A DNA stretch of 64,000 nt from contig CP137874.1 of the NCBI GenBank assembly GCA_034406715.1, forward strand, positions 620,001-684,000, given 5' to 3'. Under the pieces are notes generated by a model that did not search any database, was not told the DNA's origin, and saw nothing but the letters and a program-made list of their open reading frames with translations. Position numbers and translations under genes: made by a program. Of this stretch, positions 49,001 through 62,861 are shown piece by piece; the stretch's first letter is position 1; each line of letters opens with the position of its first letter. The stretch is from Rhodotorula mucilaginosa. Taxonomy: Eukaryota > Basidiomycota > Microbotryomycetes > Sporidiobolales > Sporidiobolaceae.

Positions 49001-49532
49001 CGACAAGCGCATCCAGGCCAAGAAGGATTTGTACTTCCTGATCGAGGCGTTGAAAGAGATCGGGGCGACGTGGACGACGGCTCTGACGAGTGCAGGCGTT
49101 CTTGAGGGTGAGTCCTCTCTCTGCTGGGTTGGTCGGGTCGGCAGTTTATGTAAAGTTGACTGTCCTTTGGCTTCAGCCATCACGCTCGCTTGCGAGCCGG
49201 CGAACCTGCCGTCCCACGCTACGCCGAAGCAACCTCAGATGCCGACACCGCCGCTCACGGATTTTACAACTTCCGTTCCCCTTCCGAGTATCCCGACAGC
49301 CGTCCCGCCTCTACCTTCTGCCTTCCACACACTCTTGAACCCTCCGAGTACGACCTTGCTCGAGTCGAACCCCTTTTCCGGCTTCCAGTACGGGCTCGGA
49401 TTGAGCGGCAGCGCCGAGGATTCGCGTCCGAGCACGGGAGTCGGGATGGCTCCGACAGCGTTGCCGCTCAACTCGGAAACGTTCCGAGCTATGTGGAGTT
49501 ACGGCAGCAGCGTGCAGAATTCTCCCGTCTGA
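46031..49532 (+). CDS. Zn2Cys6 fungal transcription factor
   Basis: Thirteen exons: 46031-46102, 46203-46266, 46373-46422, 46503-46528, 46594-47128, 47200-47598, 47688-47764, 47839-47960, 48039-48476, 48559-48604, 48658-48837, 48911-49107, 49177-49532; 853 residues. The binuclear cluster (about residues 34-62) reads TACNRCRRKRARCDG..KPACGPCAKAGAECQ, spread over exons 2 and 3. A linker and short coiled coil (AMQLRIDTLEAQLAAL) follow. The middle is a fungal-specific regulatory domain (LFRLAFEYCFSHYNMV, MSTIRGLLVLGLYMAGRG, A-L-K-L-A-E-D-F-G-L-N, A-A-F-A-S-D-C-I-S-S-L-Y-I-G-R). It should bind DNA as a dimer with CGG half-sites. The regulated pathway is unknown; the neighbours give no clue. Confidence 0.92.
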
Positions 49533-49674
49533 TAGGAGTAACGTGCAACTGCTTTTTTCCTTCTTTCTTCTTGAGCGCGCGTGTCCGAGACAACCGGCAA
49601 GACTTCATCTTCCAAAGAGACAGCTCGGCTACTCTCGAGTGCGGCGAAAAGGCTTATGTCGTGTGCATAGCAAG

Positions 49675-51706
49675 TCATTTACGTAAATCAACGATTTGAC
49701 CTTGGTTTGACTTATCCAAAGTCGTTCGCCACAACCTGCAGGCGGGAGGAAGTTCGTCAGATTGATGTTCATGCAGGGCGTGGAGAGATCAAAGGGATGC
49801 AACTCACTCGTACAAGATGATGTCTGCCCATACGTAACCGCCCGGATTAGAGGCGAGCGGTTCCTGTCCACGCACGATCGAAGTCCACGGATCGATTGCG
49901 GGTCGGCCGTGCAAAGAAGCTCGCTTCGCGAACGCGGGAGTAAACACTTCTAACCGCTCTTTGCTGCCGATGCGCTCATAGACGCGGTTCAGGAAGCCTG
50001 TCGTGATCCCCTTGAGATCTCGGGACGACCCGCCGCCGCCGCCGATCTCGCGTCGGGCCTCACCCGCCTTCTTGCCCGCCGTTCGGCCGCTGATCCCTCG
50101 GAACAGAGCGGCTTTGACGGCAGCTGCGTCGGGGGAGGCGTTGAGTGCCGTTACGACTCGGTTGGCGAGACGCTCGAGCGCGATCGAGCGAGCGGGAGCG
50201 GCCCAGTCGGCGGTAGTGATGGTGTACAGGGGCCGCCAGAGCAACTTCGCATGCGGGAAGAGGGTGCCCAAGTCCGAAAAAGCCTGAACGAGTCGATCGG
50301 TGTACCATTCGAGACGCTCTTCCGAGAGCTCGTGATGGAACGGCTGCCCGTAGCGCTGGTCGACGGCGGAAAAGTGGCGGAGGTCCCAGAATCCGGACGC
50401 GAACTCGACGAGGTCGGGCTTCGTACGGCCGAGTTTCGCCAATATTGGCAAGAGGATACTATCGAGGCGATCACGGAGCGCAGCTGCAGTTCGAGTCCTT
50501 GTCAGCCTTCATCATCTTTCGCTTGAGGGCGTCGCCACAAACTTCGCCACGGGTTTGCGGGAGACGCACCTGGTGGGTAGTACTGCGGATTGATAAAGAG
50601 CGACTCGTGCTCGAACTCGACGCGGTTCGCCAGTCCGAAGTGGAAGACATTGACGAGAACAAAGTCGTACTTCGGCAAGAAGCAGACAGTCGGCCTCGTC
50701 TCGTTCAGAGTGCCCTGCGTCTGCAGCCACTTCTCGTCGATGCCGTTCGCGAATGGACGAGGGGACAACGCATGATCGGAGGCGATGACGGCATACTCTC
50801 CGTCAGCGTAGCGGCAGAAGTCTTTGGCGTGCGCGCGTTCGACGTCGTCGCCGACCAGAACGACCGTCTTGCCGACGAGCCAAAGGCAGCGTGAGGAGCG
50901 TAGTCGCATGCGCTTGTGAGCGATCCAGCGGCAGACTGAGCTCTGCGGGCTCGGAGTACTGGGATGGCTTCGTTTCGAGTCCGGCGCGCAAGTTGGCGAG
51001 AAGAGGGGGCGGGAGGCAGCCGGGATCGTAAGGCAACCAGCGAGTTGCGTCCGGCCAGCGATCGCTATGGTCGAGCCGTCCGGGCGCCAGGTACGGATTC
51101 GAGCACCTTTGTGGGGAGGAGGAGTAGCACCAGTCAGCTCGGGGACAAATCAAACTCGCGGGAGCAGGAAAGCAAGTCGGGAGAAACGGGCCGACTCAAC
51201 TCGGGACTGTCGACCAGAAGGCTCGACGGCCAGAACCGGGTAGTCCGCGCGCCCAGAAGGTACCAGCAAAGCACGAATGTCGTGACGGCGTAGATCGCGA
51301 TGCGGAGCGTGTGGAGTTGCCGGGCACCAGAGCCGCTCGTACGTTTCGAAGTTGCGGGTCGTTTCTTGCTCCGCGTTACCGAGGTCAGAGCGGACGGAGA
51401 GAGACTGCCTAGACTGGCTGTCGAGGCGACGAGCGTTGGGGACGCTTCCGGCGAGGGCGAGAGTGGAAGTGCGATCCCTTGCGAACGCCATTGCAAGATC
51501 GCGGCGGCGTCAAAGGAAGCTGGTCGGCGATTGTTCGACCTCGCGCTTCGGTTGAACTGCTGGAGTTCGATGACGGTCGCCTGCAGGTCGCTCGCGGTCT
51601 CCGAGCTGGGCGGGCTGACTTCCTCTTCGTCCATCTCGACGACCGCATAATCCTCGTGTCCATCTCGTTCGTAGGCGTTCGTCGTCGGCTCGCCCGGGAC
51701 AGTCAT
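49675..51706 (-). CDS. Type II membrane protein with degenerate PC-esterase/SGNH-like domain; reading frame broken
   Basis: Likely exons: 51706-51156, 51106-50570, 50483-49808, 49735-49675. The first exon has a cytosolic N-terminus and one anchor helix (IAIYAVTTFVLCWYLLGA). The lumenal part carries family blocks CSNPYLAPGRLDH, W-L-P-Y-D-P-G-C-L-P-P-P-L-L, then GKTVVLVGDDVERAHAKDFC, and LVEFASGFWDLRHF. Active relatives have G-D-S at the nucleophile; here it is G-D-D, and no C-terminal D-x-x-H is visible, so catalysis is doubtful. Exon 2 cannot be read in one frame: the upstream part and the GKTVV part differ by one base (around 50880-50950) and no intron of suitable length fits. This may be a real frameshift, a pseudogene or a sequencing error. 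The first intron has a weak donor. Confidence 0.55.
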
Positions 51707-52343
51707 GACTCAGCTATGCGTCGTGGGCTCTGGCAGGGATACGCGTGAACGCTCAGCCTCGTCGTAGCAGCGAAAGCGTGCTCCGGAGCTGAGATGTCGT
51801 GCGGCGGGATTGGTAGCAAGTGCGGCCCGCGTGTGGGCGCCTCCTTGCGGGCAGCCGTGCCTTTGACACACAATCGGATTCGTGAGCATGATCTGCAGCG
51901 TCGTGGCCCGACCAAGCTGGCCCAGCTCGGGAAAGCGGGAGCGGCGGGAAGGCGGGTCAGAGGTCCAGACCGCGCCGTTCGACACAAGCCAGCCTCGCGA
52001 GCTGTAGCGCAGGGTCGGTCGGCCCGTTGCCATATTAAGCCAAGGGGCACCTAAACTCGGTCAGGCGCAAAGCTGTTTGAAAGGTTGCGAGAAAGCGCTC
52101 ATCGCGAAACTGGGCGGCAGTCAGTCGGTCGCATAGTGGACCTCCTTAAGTCGACGGATACTAGAAGGTGTTAAATTACGGCGTTGACAAGCTAAATACA
52201 GATTAGTAGAGGCGCGTGATGAAAGCTGCTACTCAGTCAGTCGATCTCGAGCGAAAAGCGGGAATCAAAAAACATGAAGGGTCTGTTATACGCAGGCTGG
52301 GAGCTGCATGATCGAAGCGAGATGTGCGTGGGTAGAGACTCGG
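51707..52343. other. Intergenic region between esterase-like gene and SLM1
   Basis: The 637 bases hold the promoter of the upstream gene and the SLM1 3' end. The part from 52130 to 52270 is unusually AT-rich for this window. No gene is recognised. Confidence 0.4.
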
Positions 52344-54913
52344 TCACGACGAAGTCGCAGCGGCGTTACCGTTCCCGCCGAGCTGCTCGACAAAGTGCCC
52401 GACCGCCGTCGGCGGTTGTTGTTCCTCCGAGCGGTCGCCGATGTGCTCATCCGCCGTCTCGGCTTCAGTCTCGCCACCGTCGTCGTCATCCTCGTCCGAA
52501 CTGTCTTCGGCGTATTCTTGAGGCTGGTGACGGTGTTCAGTCACTGCCGGCGGAGGCGCCGCGACAGCTCCCTGCTGCTGCTGGGCTTGCGGTTCTTGAG
52601 GGGCCGCCGCCGCCGCCTCCGCGGCGCTCGAACTGACACCCCGACGCCGCCCCGACGGAGCAGGCGACCGACTGCCACTGCCCTCCCCTCCTCCCTTCTT
52701 CTCCAGCGCGTACCCATTCGAGCCCACTTCGACGCCCGATCCGCGCGTCGGAGCCGAGTAGGCGGGGACTTCTCCTCCTCCTCCTTGGACGGCCGCGCCG
52801 AGTTGAGGAGGTCCGTTCGGGGCCGACGGTTCGGGCTGCTGCGCGGTCCGCTGAACATACGACTGCGAGGGGCGCGTCGTGATTTCCTGCTGCTGCTGCC
52901 GCGGGTGATCGTGGTGGTGGTGGTGCTGGTGGTGCTGGTGGTGCTGGTGTTCAGCCTGCTGCGCATGACCGTTCTCGATCCGGTGGTGGTGATGGTGGTG
53001 GTGGCGGTGGTCATGCCCGTTCGAGAGGTGCTCCTCCTCGTATCCATCGCTGTCCGTCTCCTCAACCGACGAACCTTCTTCCTCGTCGTCCTCGTCGTCT
53101 TCCTCCTCCTCGTCTTCGTAGTCCTCATCGTCCTCTTCGACGTAGCCGGCAGCGCGAACAGCAGCCGGAACCGGTCCAGATCGGTCGAACGGCTCCGAGG
53201 CGGTGACTGTGTGATGGTCGTCCAACATGCATCCGGTCAGCACCCGCCTGTTTCGAGCAAGATCTCGAGAAGGAGAACGAGAGAGAGAAACGCACGGTAC
53301 ACCTTGGAGAGCTGCTTGCAGTCGTTCCACCACTCGAGCATCTCGTCGTGACTGCGAGCGCGGAACGTGTAACTCGCATCGAGCGCAAACAACCCCGACT
53401 TTTGCCCGACCTCGCCCCCGATCGACTTTTTGCCCTCGATGTGGAACTTGTGCGACCGCGCGTGCGGGTTGGTCGGCGCGCCGAGGGTGCACTCGGGCAA
53501 GAAGAGCGAAAGTTCCGGCAAGGGGTGCTTGGACAAGTCGGACGATGGGTACTCGTGCAAGTACCCGGCGGGGGTGAGGACGTAGAACGACTCCTTGTAC
53601 GTCTTGGTGTAGCGCTTCTTGCGCTCGAGGATCCCCTGGTGGACGGGGATCACCGAAGGGTCGTCCTTGCCCGGGTAGTTGATCGTCATCGGGTTCCGGA
53701 GCGGCGTCTCCGGGTCGAGCAGGTACTCGGAGCGGGACGCGAACGCGATCCACTCGGTCGTCGGCGCGACGGAACGCATCAGCTGGCCCATCGTGGCCCA
53801 CGTCTCTTGCACCGAGACGGAAGCGCGAGCGCTGGCGGGGTCGCTTCATCAGCACGAGGGCTTGTCAAAGGGAGCGGGTGGCCAAACGCGCCAACTCACT
53901 TCCACTCGTCAAAGGTCTGCCACGCCATCTGGATCGCGCGGACGACGCCTTCCTCGAAGTGTTCCGAGTTTTGCTGCATGATGATGATGCTCTTCTGGAG
54001 CGCGTTCTCCTCGTGCACCTGCTTCTGGAGTTGACGCGCGACGAGCGAGTTGGTGTACCACGGGTCTTCCTTGGCATGGACGCCCATGGGCGTGTTCTTG
54101 AGCATGGTGATGCTGCTCGCGAGGTCGGTGATCATCTTTGTCGAGATGGCGCGCTCCTTGGCGACCGAGGCGGCGAGTTTGCCCGTGTCTTGCTGGATGT
54201 TCTTGATGTGCGCCTTGACTTCGGTGTGCAGCTTTTGGAGGTGCTGGACGATCGAACCCTCGACCGTCTTGGCGAGGTTGGCATGGTGGTCGGCAATGAG
54301 GCGGGTCCGTTCGCGCTGCATACCCGCGAAGCAAGTCAGTGCTGAGTCGATATCGAGGCACGTGTCAACGGTGTACTTACGACGCCGAAGAAGATGTCTT
54401 GCACGCCTCCCTCGCCGAGGAACTGGTTGCCCTCGCGCTGTGGAGAGATTCCGACGAGGTCAGCGGGGGGCGACAGGGCGATTTCGGGGGCGCTGGGACG
54501 ACTCACAAAGGGGACCTGGATGACTCCACCGAGTTTGCTGAGCTCCTTTGCCGTGTTGGACTGCCGTTACGAGTCAGTCAGTGCGGTGTGCCGAGGGTGA
54601 GGAGAAACAATGGGGGAACTGCGCGCTGACCTCGATGTCTGCGATTCCTTCAAAGTAGGTGATGAGGTTCTTGACGAGTCGCTTCCACGCCGAGAAGCGC
54701 TCGATCAGGATGTCGGACGGGCGCAACTCGAACGGGCCTACGGAGGGTCGGTGTCAATCCGCGTGCCGTCCATCAGTGCACGGGAGGGTAGTACTGACCT
54801 GTGTTCTTCTTTATGAGCTGGGACTGCCTGCTTGCAATCGAACTGCGCCTGGACATGCCCGTGTGCGCCGTGGCGACGGACCGCGGGCGGTGAGACTGCT
54901 GCTGGTACTCCAT
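52344..54913 (-). CDS. SLM1: Slm1/Slm2-type F-BAR and PH domain protein
   Basis: Exons 54913-54799, 54737-54631, 54560-54507, 54437-54381, 54315-53900, 53831-53296, 53206-52344 give 715 residues. The start MEYQQQSHRPRS is the frame that leads into SDILIERFSAWKRLVKNLITYF (in part), the first helix of the Slm F-BAR-like domain (about residues 40-290). VPVHQ..ILERKKRYTKTYKESFYVLTP (in part) marks the PH domain (about 300-425), which binds PI(4,5)P2. Slm proteins sit in eisosomes, recruit TORC2 to Ypk1 and bind calcineurin. The C-terminal ~290 residues are unusual: an acidic stretch, then a His/Gln-rich stretch (HDHRHHHHHHHR, HHQHHQHHHHHDH) and poly-Ala/Gln. The histidine codons form GTG/GGT repeats on the plus strand near 52912-53012. 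Confidence 0.92.
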
Positions 54914-55590
54914 CCTCCTCGTCGGGGGCGGCGCGTGCAGTCAAAGGGGGTGGTAAAGGGGACGCGCTAGTAGTGCTCGCTCTGGCCTGGCCTTGTCGAC
55001 CTGCGAACTGCTGCGGCGGTGAGCGAGAGGAGCGTGTTCGTCGACGTTCGCTCGTCTCGTCGTCTCTCTCGGTGACGCCGCCGGCCATCTCGTCTCGGCA
55101 ATTCCATCACGCTCAATCAACAAGTATCTGCGCGCATGGATCTACACATCTACAGAACGGGGAGCATGCCTTTGCAGACGGGGTCGCCCGGGGAAAATAT
55201 GATTCGCCCGCAGACGGACGACGTCGCGGCGCGGCAGCACGGGGCTTTGTGCGAGCCTGTACCTCGAGTGGAGAGAGTCACATTCGCGAGCGACGAGTGC
55301 AGCAATACGGAGACGCAATATGCCTAGACGTTGCTGACGCCGCACCGGCGCGGGTGCATGCTGCCCTCGCAGTGTACAGAGTCTGTGGCAGGTCGTCACG
55401 CCGCGATTTCGAGTCGCCGGATCAGCGACTCGACGTGCCGGGAACCCGTCACCGAGCTTCAACGAGACTGTGTGCGAGAGAACGCCAAGGATACAGGTCG
55501 AGGAGGAGGGAAGAGAACCCCAAGGGCAAGTCAAGTCGAGGGACAGCAGTCTCCAGCCGGAAATTTGATGTGCGACGGCCAGCGGCTTGG
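54914..55590. other. Intergenic region upstream of SLM1
   Basis: About 680 bases with several long but overlapping frames on both strands, as expected for GC-rich DNA. No motif or splice-consistent gene is recognised. It should contain the SLM1 promoter. Confidence 0.35.
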
Positions 55591-55999
55591 TCAGTCTCGC
55601 GGACAGAAATCCATCGGAGGACGGGCGCTACGTGTCTCGGCTGTAGTCGCTGGAGCATCCCGGTCGAGGCCTTTCCGAGCGAGGGCAACAGCTTGCTTGA
55701 GAGAGGGATCGAGATTGACGAGTTGAGCGTCGGGATCCGCGGCTCCGTAACCAGGCGGCCTTTTCCGGATTTCCCCGGGCAGTATCGGCGCCCTCCTCCC
55801 TCACAGAAGCGCCGAGCGCTGGCGTAGTCGGCAGCAGTGTTGTGTTGAGAATCAACTCGACGAGAACAAAAAGCAAAGCGTTGATGACGAGGCGGAGCGA
55901 GGGACCCGTGCGGCGAGGAGCAGCTGCGTACGTGGATTCTAGAGCTTGTTTCGCTACCGTCACAAGCGTAGGTTCCACGGCTGGACGTTTTGGGATCAT
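55591..55999 (-). CDS. Tentative small single-helix membrane protein
   Basis: From an ATG at 55999 the frame gives MIPKRPAVEPTLVTVAKQAL, then LRLVINALLFVLVELILN, a convincing transmembrane helix, and P-A-L-G-A-S before a GTGAGG donor-like site. Downstream, a different frame reads DPDAQLVNLDPSLKQAVALA..MDFCPRD and stops at 55591; its composition looks coding. No GT-AG pair joins the two halves in phase, so the model is incomplete: a further exon, a frameshift or coincidence remain possible. The start lies 57 bases from the GPI16 start on the other strand, so the two would share a promoter. No family is recognised. Confidence 0.35.
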
Positions 56000-56055
56000 G
56001 AGCGGGAAAGGGAGGAAGGCGAAACAAATTCCGACTCTCGACTTTCGACTGCTCG

Positions 56056-58204
56056 ATGCGATTACACGCACTCTCGGGGGCACTGCTGCTCTTGAGATGG
56101 CTCGGAGCAGCTCCGCCTTCCGAAGCCAAGTCGACTACTCCCGAGCGCTATGACGAGCGGTTACGGTTGACGTCGTTCGCCGAAGGAAAAGTCGAATCCG
56201 AGTTTGCGTTTGTGCTGCAAGGGCCGTGGCACGATCAGGCGATCCGACTCGCGCAGTCCACGCACGGTCAGCCTTTCTCTCTCTCCCGGTGACCCTGGAC
56301 GCGGCTCGAGCTGACGAGACGAGGATGAGGCGCCGCAGTCGACCATCACTCGCTCGTTCCCCACCGACTCGCGTCTCTCGTCCGCCAACACCGCGTCGCG
56401 TCGTTCGAATTGACCCTTTCCTCCGGTCGATGGCAACCCACCTGGCCCCTCCACCTCCCAGCGTCGTCCTCCGTCCCCGCTTCGGGGATCGAATTGACCG
56501 CGTGGCTCGACCTCCTCGAGGACGAATCGGAACTCGAAGAACGACAGAGATGGGAGGCGTTCACGAGCGCGTTGGGCGGACTGTTCTGTGCGGGGATTGC
56601 GAGCGAGGGAGTCTTGACCAGTACGACGAGCCCGACCTGGGCGGTGCCGTTCCCGCTCCCGGAACACGAAGACGGTAAATGCTCTTGACTTTTTCAAGGC
56701 TGCTCTGTGTTCCTTCCCTTCATTCTAACCGCATTCCTCTTTCCCCAGAACACCGACTGTACCGCCTCACAATCCCACGCCTCTCCGCCGCCTGCACCGA
56801 ATCCCTCACGCCCTTCCTCTCCCTCCTCCCTTGTTCCTCACGAGCGGGCCTGTCCTCGCTCCTGAACCCGCATCGACTCTTTGACGGCGAGTTTACATCG
56901 ATCGCAGTCTCGATGCTGAAGGATGAGAGCGAAGGAACGGTACGGTTCGAGTTGCGGATCGGGAGCGTGCAGGATCCGGTGCGGTTGGATCGCTTGACGG
57001 GACAATTGGGCAGGAGGGGTGAGTCCCCACTTCTCCACCAGCCGATGGCTTCGCTGTGACTAACATGCGCTCCCTCTCTAGCGTTCTCTCTCGACAGTCT
57101 TTACGGCCGCACCCTCAAGACGGCATGTCCAGTCGCCGCGAGTTCGGCGATCGAACTCGTCGTCCCGTCGCATTCTGTCAACCCGTTCGTGATCGAGCCG
57201 GATCTCGCCCGCGAGACACGCAACATAGACGGTCGGGATGTCGCTGTTTGGGATGTTGCAGCGGGTGAGGCTCTGATCGGTTCGTTCGGATCGGTCATGG
57301 CTGGCGCTGAGTTCAGCTTCGTTGTCTCGCAGCGCTCGAAGAAGCCGCTTTGGATGTTCGGGTTAGCTGGCCAGACGAGAACGTCTTTCACCCACGTGAG
57401 CCAGGTTGCACTCTCTCATCATGTACTGCGAGCCGGGATCTGAACCAGGATCAACATTTCGCAGCGCCACCGTCGAAAATCCTCCCGACTCCGCCGCTGG
57501 TCGTACGGCGGCTACGATCCGGCGTTGGGCAGGAACGCGGACGGCTCGGCGTCGAAGTGATCAATCATCTTGAAGAGGAGGTCGAGGTCGTTTGGGTCGA
57601 GACGTGGCCGTGGTGGGTGCGGACTTTTGTCCACACTCTCGAAGCGGTTGTCGCAGAGAATCTCTCATCGGGTGAGCTTCATCCTCCCCGCCGCCGCAGC
57701 CGTTCGTTCTGGGAACAAGTGTTTTGACGATCGCGTTCTTGTGCAGACGCCGTCCTCGCGCTGGACTATACTCCCGCCATCGCGCGCGAACGGCCAACGA
57801 CACTCCAAGCGATTGTCCGGATCCCGCCGCGCGCGAAAGCACAACTCACGCTCGCGTACGAGGCCGCCAGTCTTTGGTACACCGAGTACCCCGCCGATTC
57901 GAACCGAGGTTTCTCCATCCCGGGAGCGACTGTCTTGCTCCTGTCTTCTCCTCCTCCTCGACGGGTTGGCGACGAAAACTCGACAGACTCTTCTCTTCGC
58001 GCCCGCCGACCGGTCTTGCAGCTTCATACGCCAACGACCCTGTTGAGTATGCCGACGCCGGATTTTAGCATGCCGTACAACGTCATCATCCTCTCGAGTA
58101 CGGTCATTGCCCTGTACTTTGGCAGCGTCGTGAACGGGTTGTTGCGCCGATGGACCTGCGTCGATCTGCGAGGGGGCGGCGCTGTTGGCGAAAAGGGGCG
58201 CTGA
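56056..58204 (+). CDS. GPI16: GPI transamidase subunit Gpi16/PIG-T
   Basis: Exons 56056-56266, 56339-56674, 56749-57018, 57082-57395, 57449-57671, 57747-58204 give 603 residues. A signal peptide (MRLHALSGALLLLRWLGAA) precedes YDERLRLTSFAEGKVESEF and the diagnostic FELTLSSGRWQPTW block. Later family motifs are RRLRSGVGQERGRLG, V-V-W-V-E-T-W-P-W-W-V-R-T-F-V-H-T-L and FSMPYNVIILSSTVIALYFG, the last being the C-terminal transmembrane helix. PIG-T stabilises the ER GPI transamidase, forms a disulphide with the catalytic Gpi8 and helps attach GPI to proteins. The acceptor at 57448/57449 was chosen because only it gives the G-Q-E-R-G-x-L motif. Confidence 0.93.
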
Positions 58205-58373
58205 CTGTAGCGCGGGACTGCAAGCCTATGTTGTAACGATCTGATTTTCCTGGCTACGGAAGGTTCTTCTTCGCTGCACGTGCCGCGAAAAGGCGAACTG
58301 AAGTCTTCGTCTGCTTTCCACCGGTCCTCGACATTCATAAGCGACAAGAGCACCAAAGACTAAGGCCTCTACG

Positions 58374-58741
58374 ATGTCGCGGCCTAGACCAAGCGCCAAC
58401 CAGCAGCGGTGCGCCCGCTCGCCAACTCTGCTTCTCATCACCGAGACTGACTGATCCACTTGCTCTCTGTCCACAGGCTCACGCGCGTAATCGTCACTCT
58501 GCCCTTCGTCATCGTCTCCTCCTGGATCCTCTACAAGCGCCTCGTCCTCGGCGAACAGCAGCGCACGATGCCGAGACCGGGACAACCGGGAGCGGATCAA
58601 CATGTCCTCGGAACTTCGCTCAGTGAGGAAGCGCGGAGGAGAGCCCGCGGAGGGGGAGGAGGGGATGACGAGCGGATAGAAGGGATGCCGGAGGAGTTGG
58701 CTGAGAGGGTTCGGGAGGCGGAGCGGAGGGCGCGACCTTGA
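58374..58741 (+). CDS. Small single-pass membrane protein (99 residues), function unknown
   Basis: Exons 58374-58408 and 58477-58741, joined in phase (CG+G). The protein begins MSRPRPSANQQRLTRVIVTL and has one helix (VIVTLPFVIVSSWILYKRLV), then a hydrophilic tail with a Gly run and a charged amphipathic end (PEELAERVREAERRAR). The short basic N-terminus followed at once by a helix resembles small mitochondrial or ER tail-out proteins, but I recognise no family. Only 169 bases separate it from the GPI16 stop codon, on the same strand. The clean intron and balanced composition support it as real. Confidence 0.65.
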
Positions 58742-59118
58742 CACCCCCCTGTACGTCAGAAGCGGTCTGGAATAGGTTCGGCTCCTCCTCGCTGGTGTCA
58801 GTTGCCACATGCCCTGACGCGGATTACCTCTTGCTACAGAGCTGCATCATCCTTGCCTGTGTATCCCGAGAGCTGTTCAAAACCCCAAAGACGCCACCGC
58901 TGCATGGCCCTGCGCCGCCCTCCCAACCTGTTGTTGTTTCGGGGACTGTATAACACAATATTTGCATCAACCCTCAAAGAGACAGCCCAGAGCCGATGGC
59001 ATGCGAGGAATGATTACAAACAACTACAGGGAATAAGAAAAAAGTCCTCGGAAACCGATATGACCCGCAAAGAGATCTGACGGGGCTATTCACACACAAG
59101 GGCGACTGGGCACGCCCT
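58742..59118. other. Convergent intergenic region before phenol 2-monooxygenase
   Basis: The 377 bases between two stop codons include an A-rich segment (about 59020-59065). No gene or repeat is recognised. Confidence 0.4.
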
Positions 59119-61991
<2,873 letters not shown>

Positions 61992-62861
61992 CGTGTCAAG
62001 TGAGAAGAGTTGCGCAAGGAGAATGGGGGTGGATCTCGAACTGAGAAGGTCGCGAGCGCAAGATGGGAGAGAGAGAGTGTGCAGCAGGCGACTCGAAGGG
62101 AGATGGAGGAGCGTCGGCGAGAAAGGATGTGTCCGCGGCTGCTCCTGGAGTTGCCACGGCTGGGAGCGCGCGCACCGTGGGAGACTCGTCAGGCAGCGGG
62201 CGTGCCGTCGCCGGGCTCACGATTTGCCGCCAGAGTTCCCCACTCGGCTCGATCGGCTCCCCACCCTCTGAGCTTTCCTCGCTCGGCCGCCGCGGACTAC
62301 ATAGCTGTGCACTTGTGACATACCTTAGGCATGTGATAATTTCAAAGTCGCATTGCTGTACAGCACGACTTGATCTTGCCCCATCAGCTTTCCTGTGGAC
62401 GCAGTGAGCAGAAAGACGGAATTAACCCCCGGACCCATGGAATATCGATTAGCAGCGGCTCGGCGCGCGGCTCACGCTGGAGCTGGTCAAGGAGGTTGCC
62501 TTGCCCGTCTGCACAACTACAGTACAGAGCGGCCCGACGTGCGCTCCGAGGCGTGTGAGCCAGGTCGTGCTGGCGCACCGCGCGGCTCCCTGGATCCAAG
62601 CCACGAAGACCGACAGCATCTCGGACCGGCCCTCACCTGGCCTGCTCATGAAGCCCGGACGCGCACGACCTGTTGCTGTCGACGTCGATAAGCATATACG
62701 CGACTCTGCTGTAAAGACGCTTCGATCGCTCACTGCTGGTCACTTTGCGAGCCCCTGACGGTCGAGCAACGCTTCCACCGTTTCGCGCAAATCTTGCTGA
62801 TCCGCCTCGCTCGTCTCGCCGCCTCTGCAGCGCACAGACGAGCTCGCTAGACCTGGACACG
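61992..62861. promoter_or_regulatory. Divergent promoter of phenol 2-monooxygenase and F-box gene 3
   Basis: The 870 bases separate two outward-facing start codons. The stretch 62315-62355 is AT-rich within otherwise GC-rich sequence. Frames present are short and overlapping; no specific regulatory motif is recognised. Confidence 0.35.

Noticed and set aside
52308-53351. Plus-strand frame with Val/Leu-rich hydrophobic stretches
   Set aside because: It is antisense to the His/Asp-rich tail of SLM1; CAC and GAC codons read as GTG and GTC, creating false membrane helices.
54832-55827. 331-codon plus-strand frame upstream of GPI16
   Set aside because: It begins antisense to the SLM1 first exon, lacks any motif and has the composition of a chance frame in GC-rich DNA.
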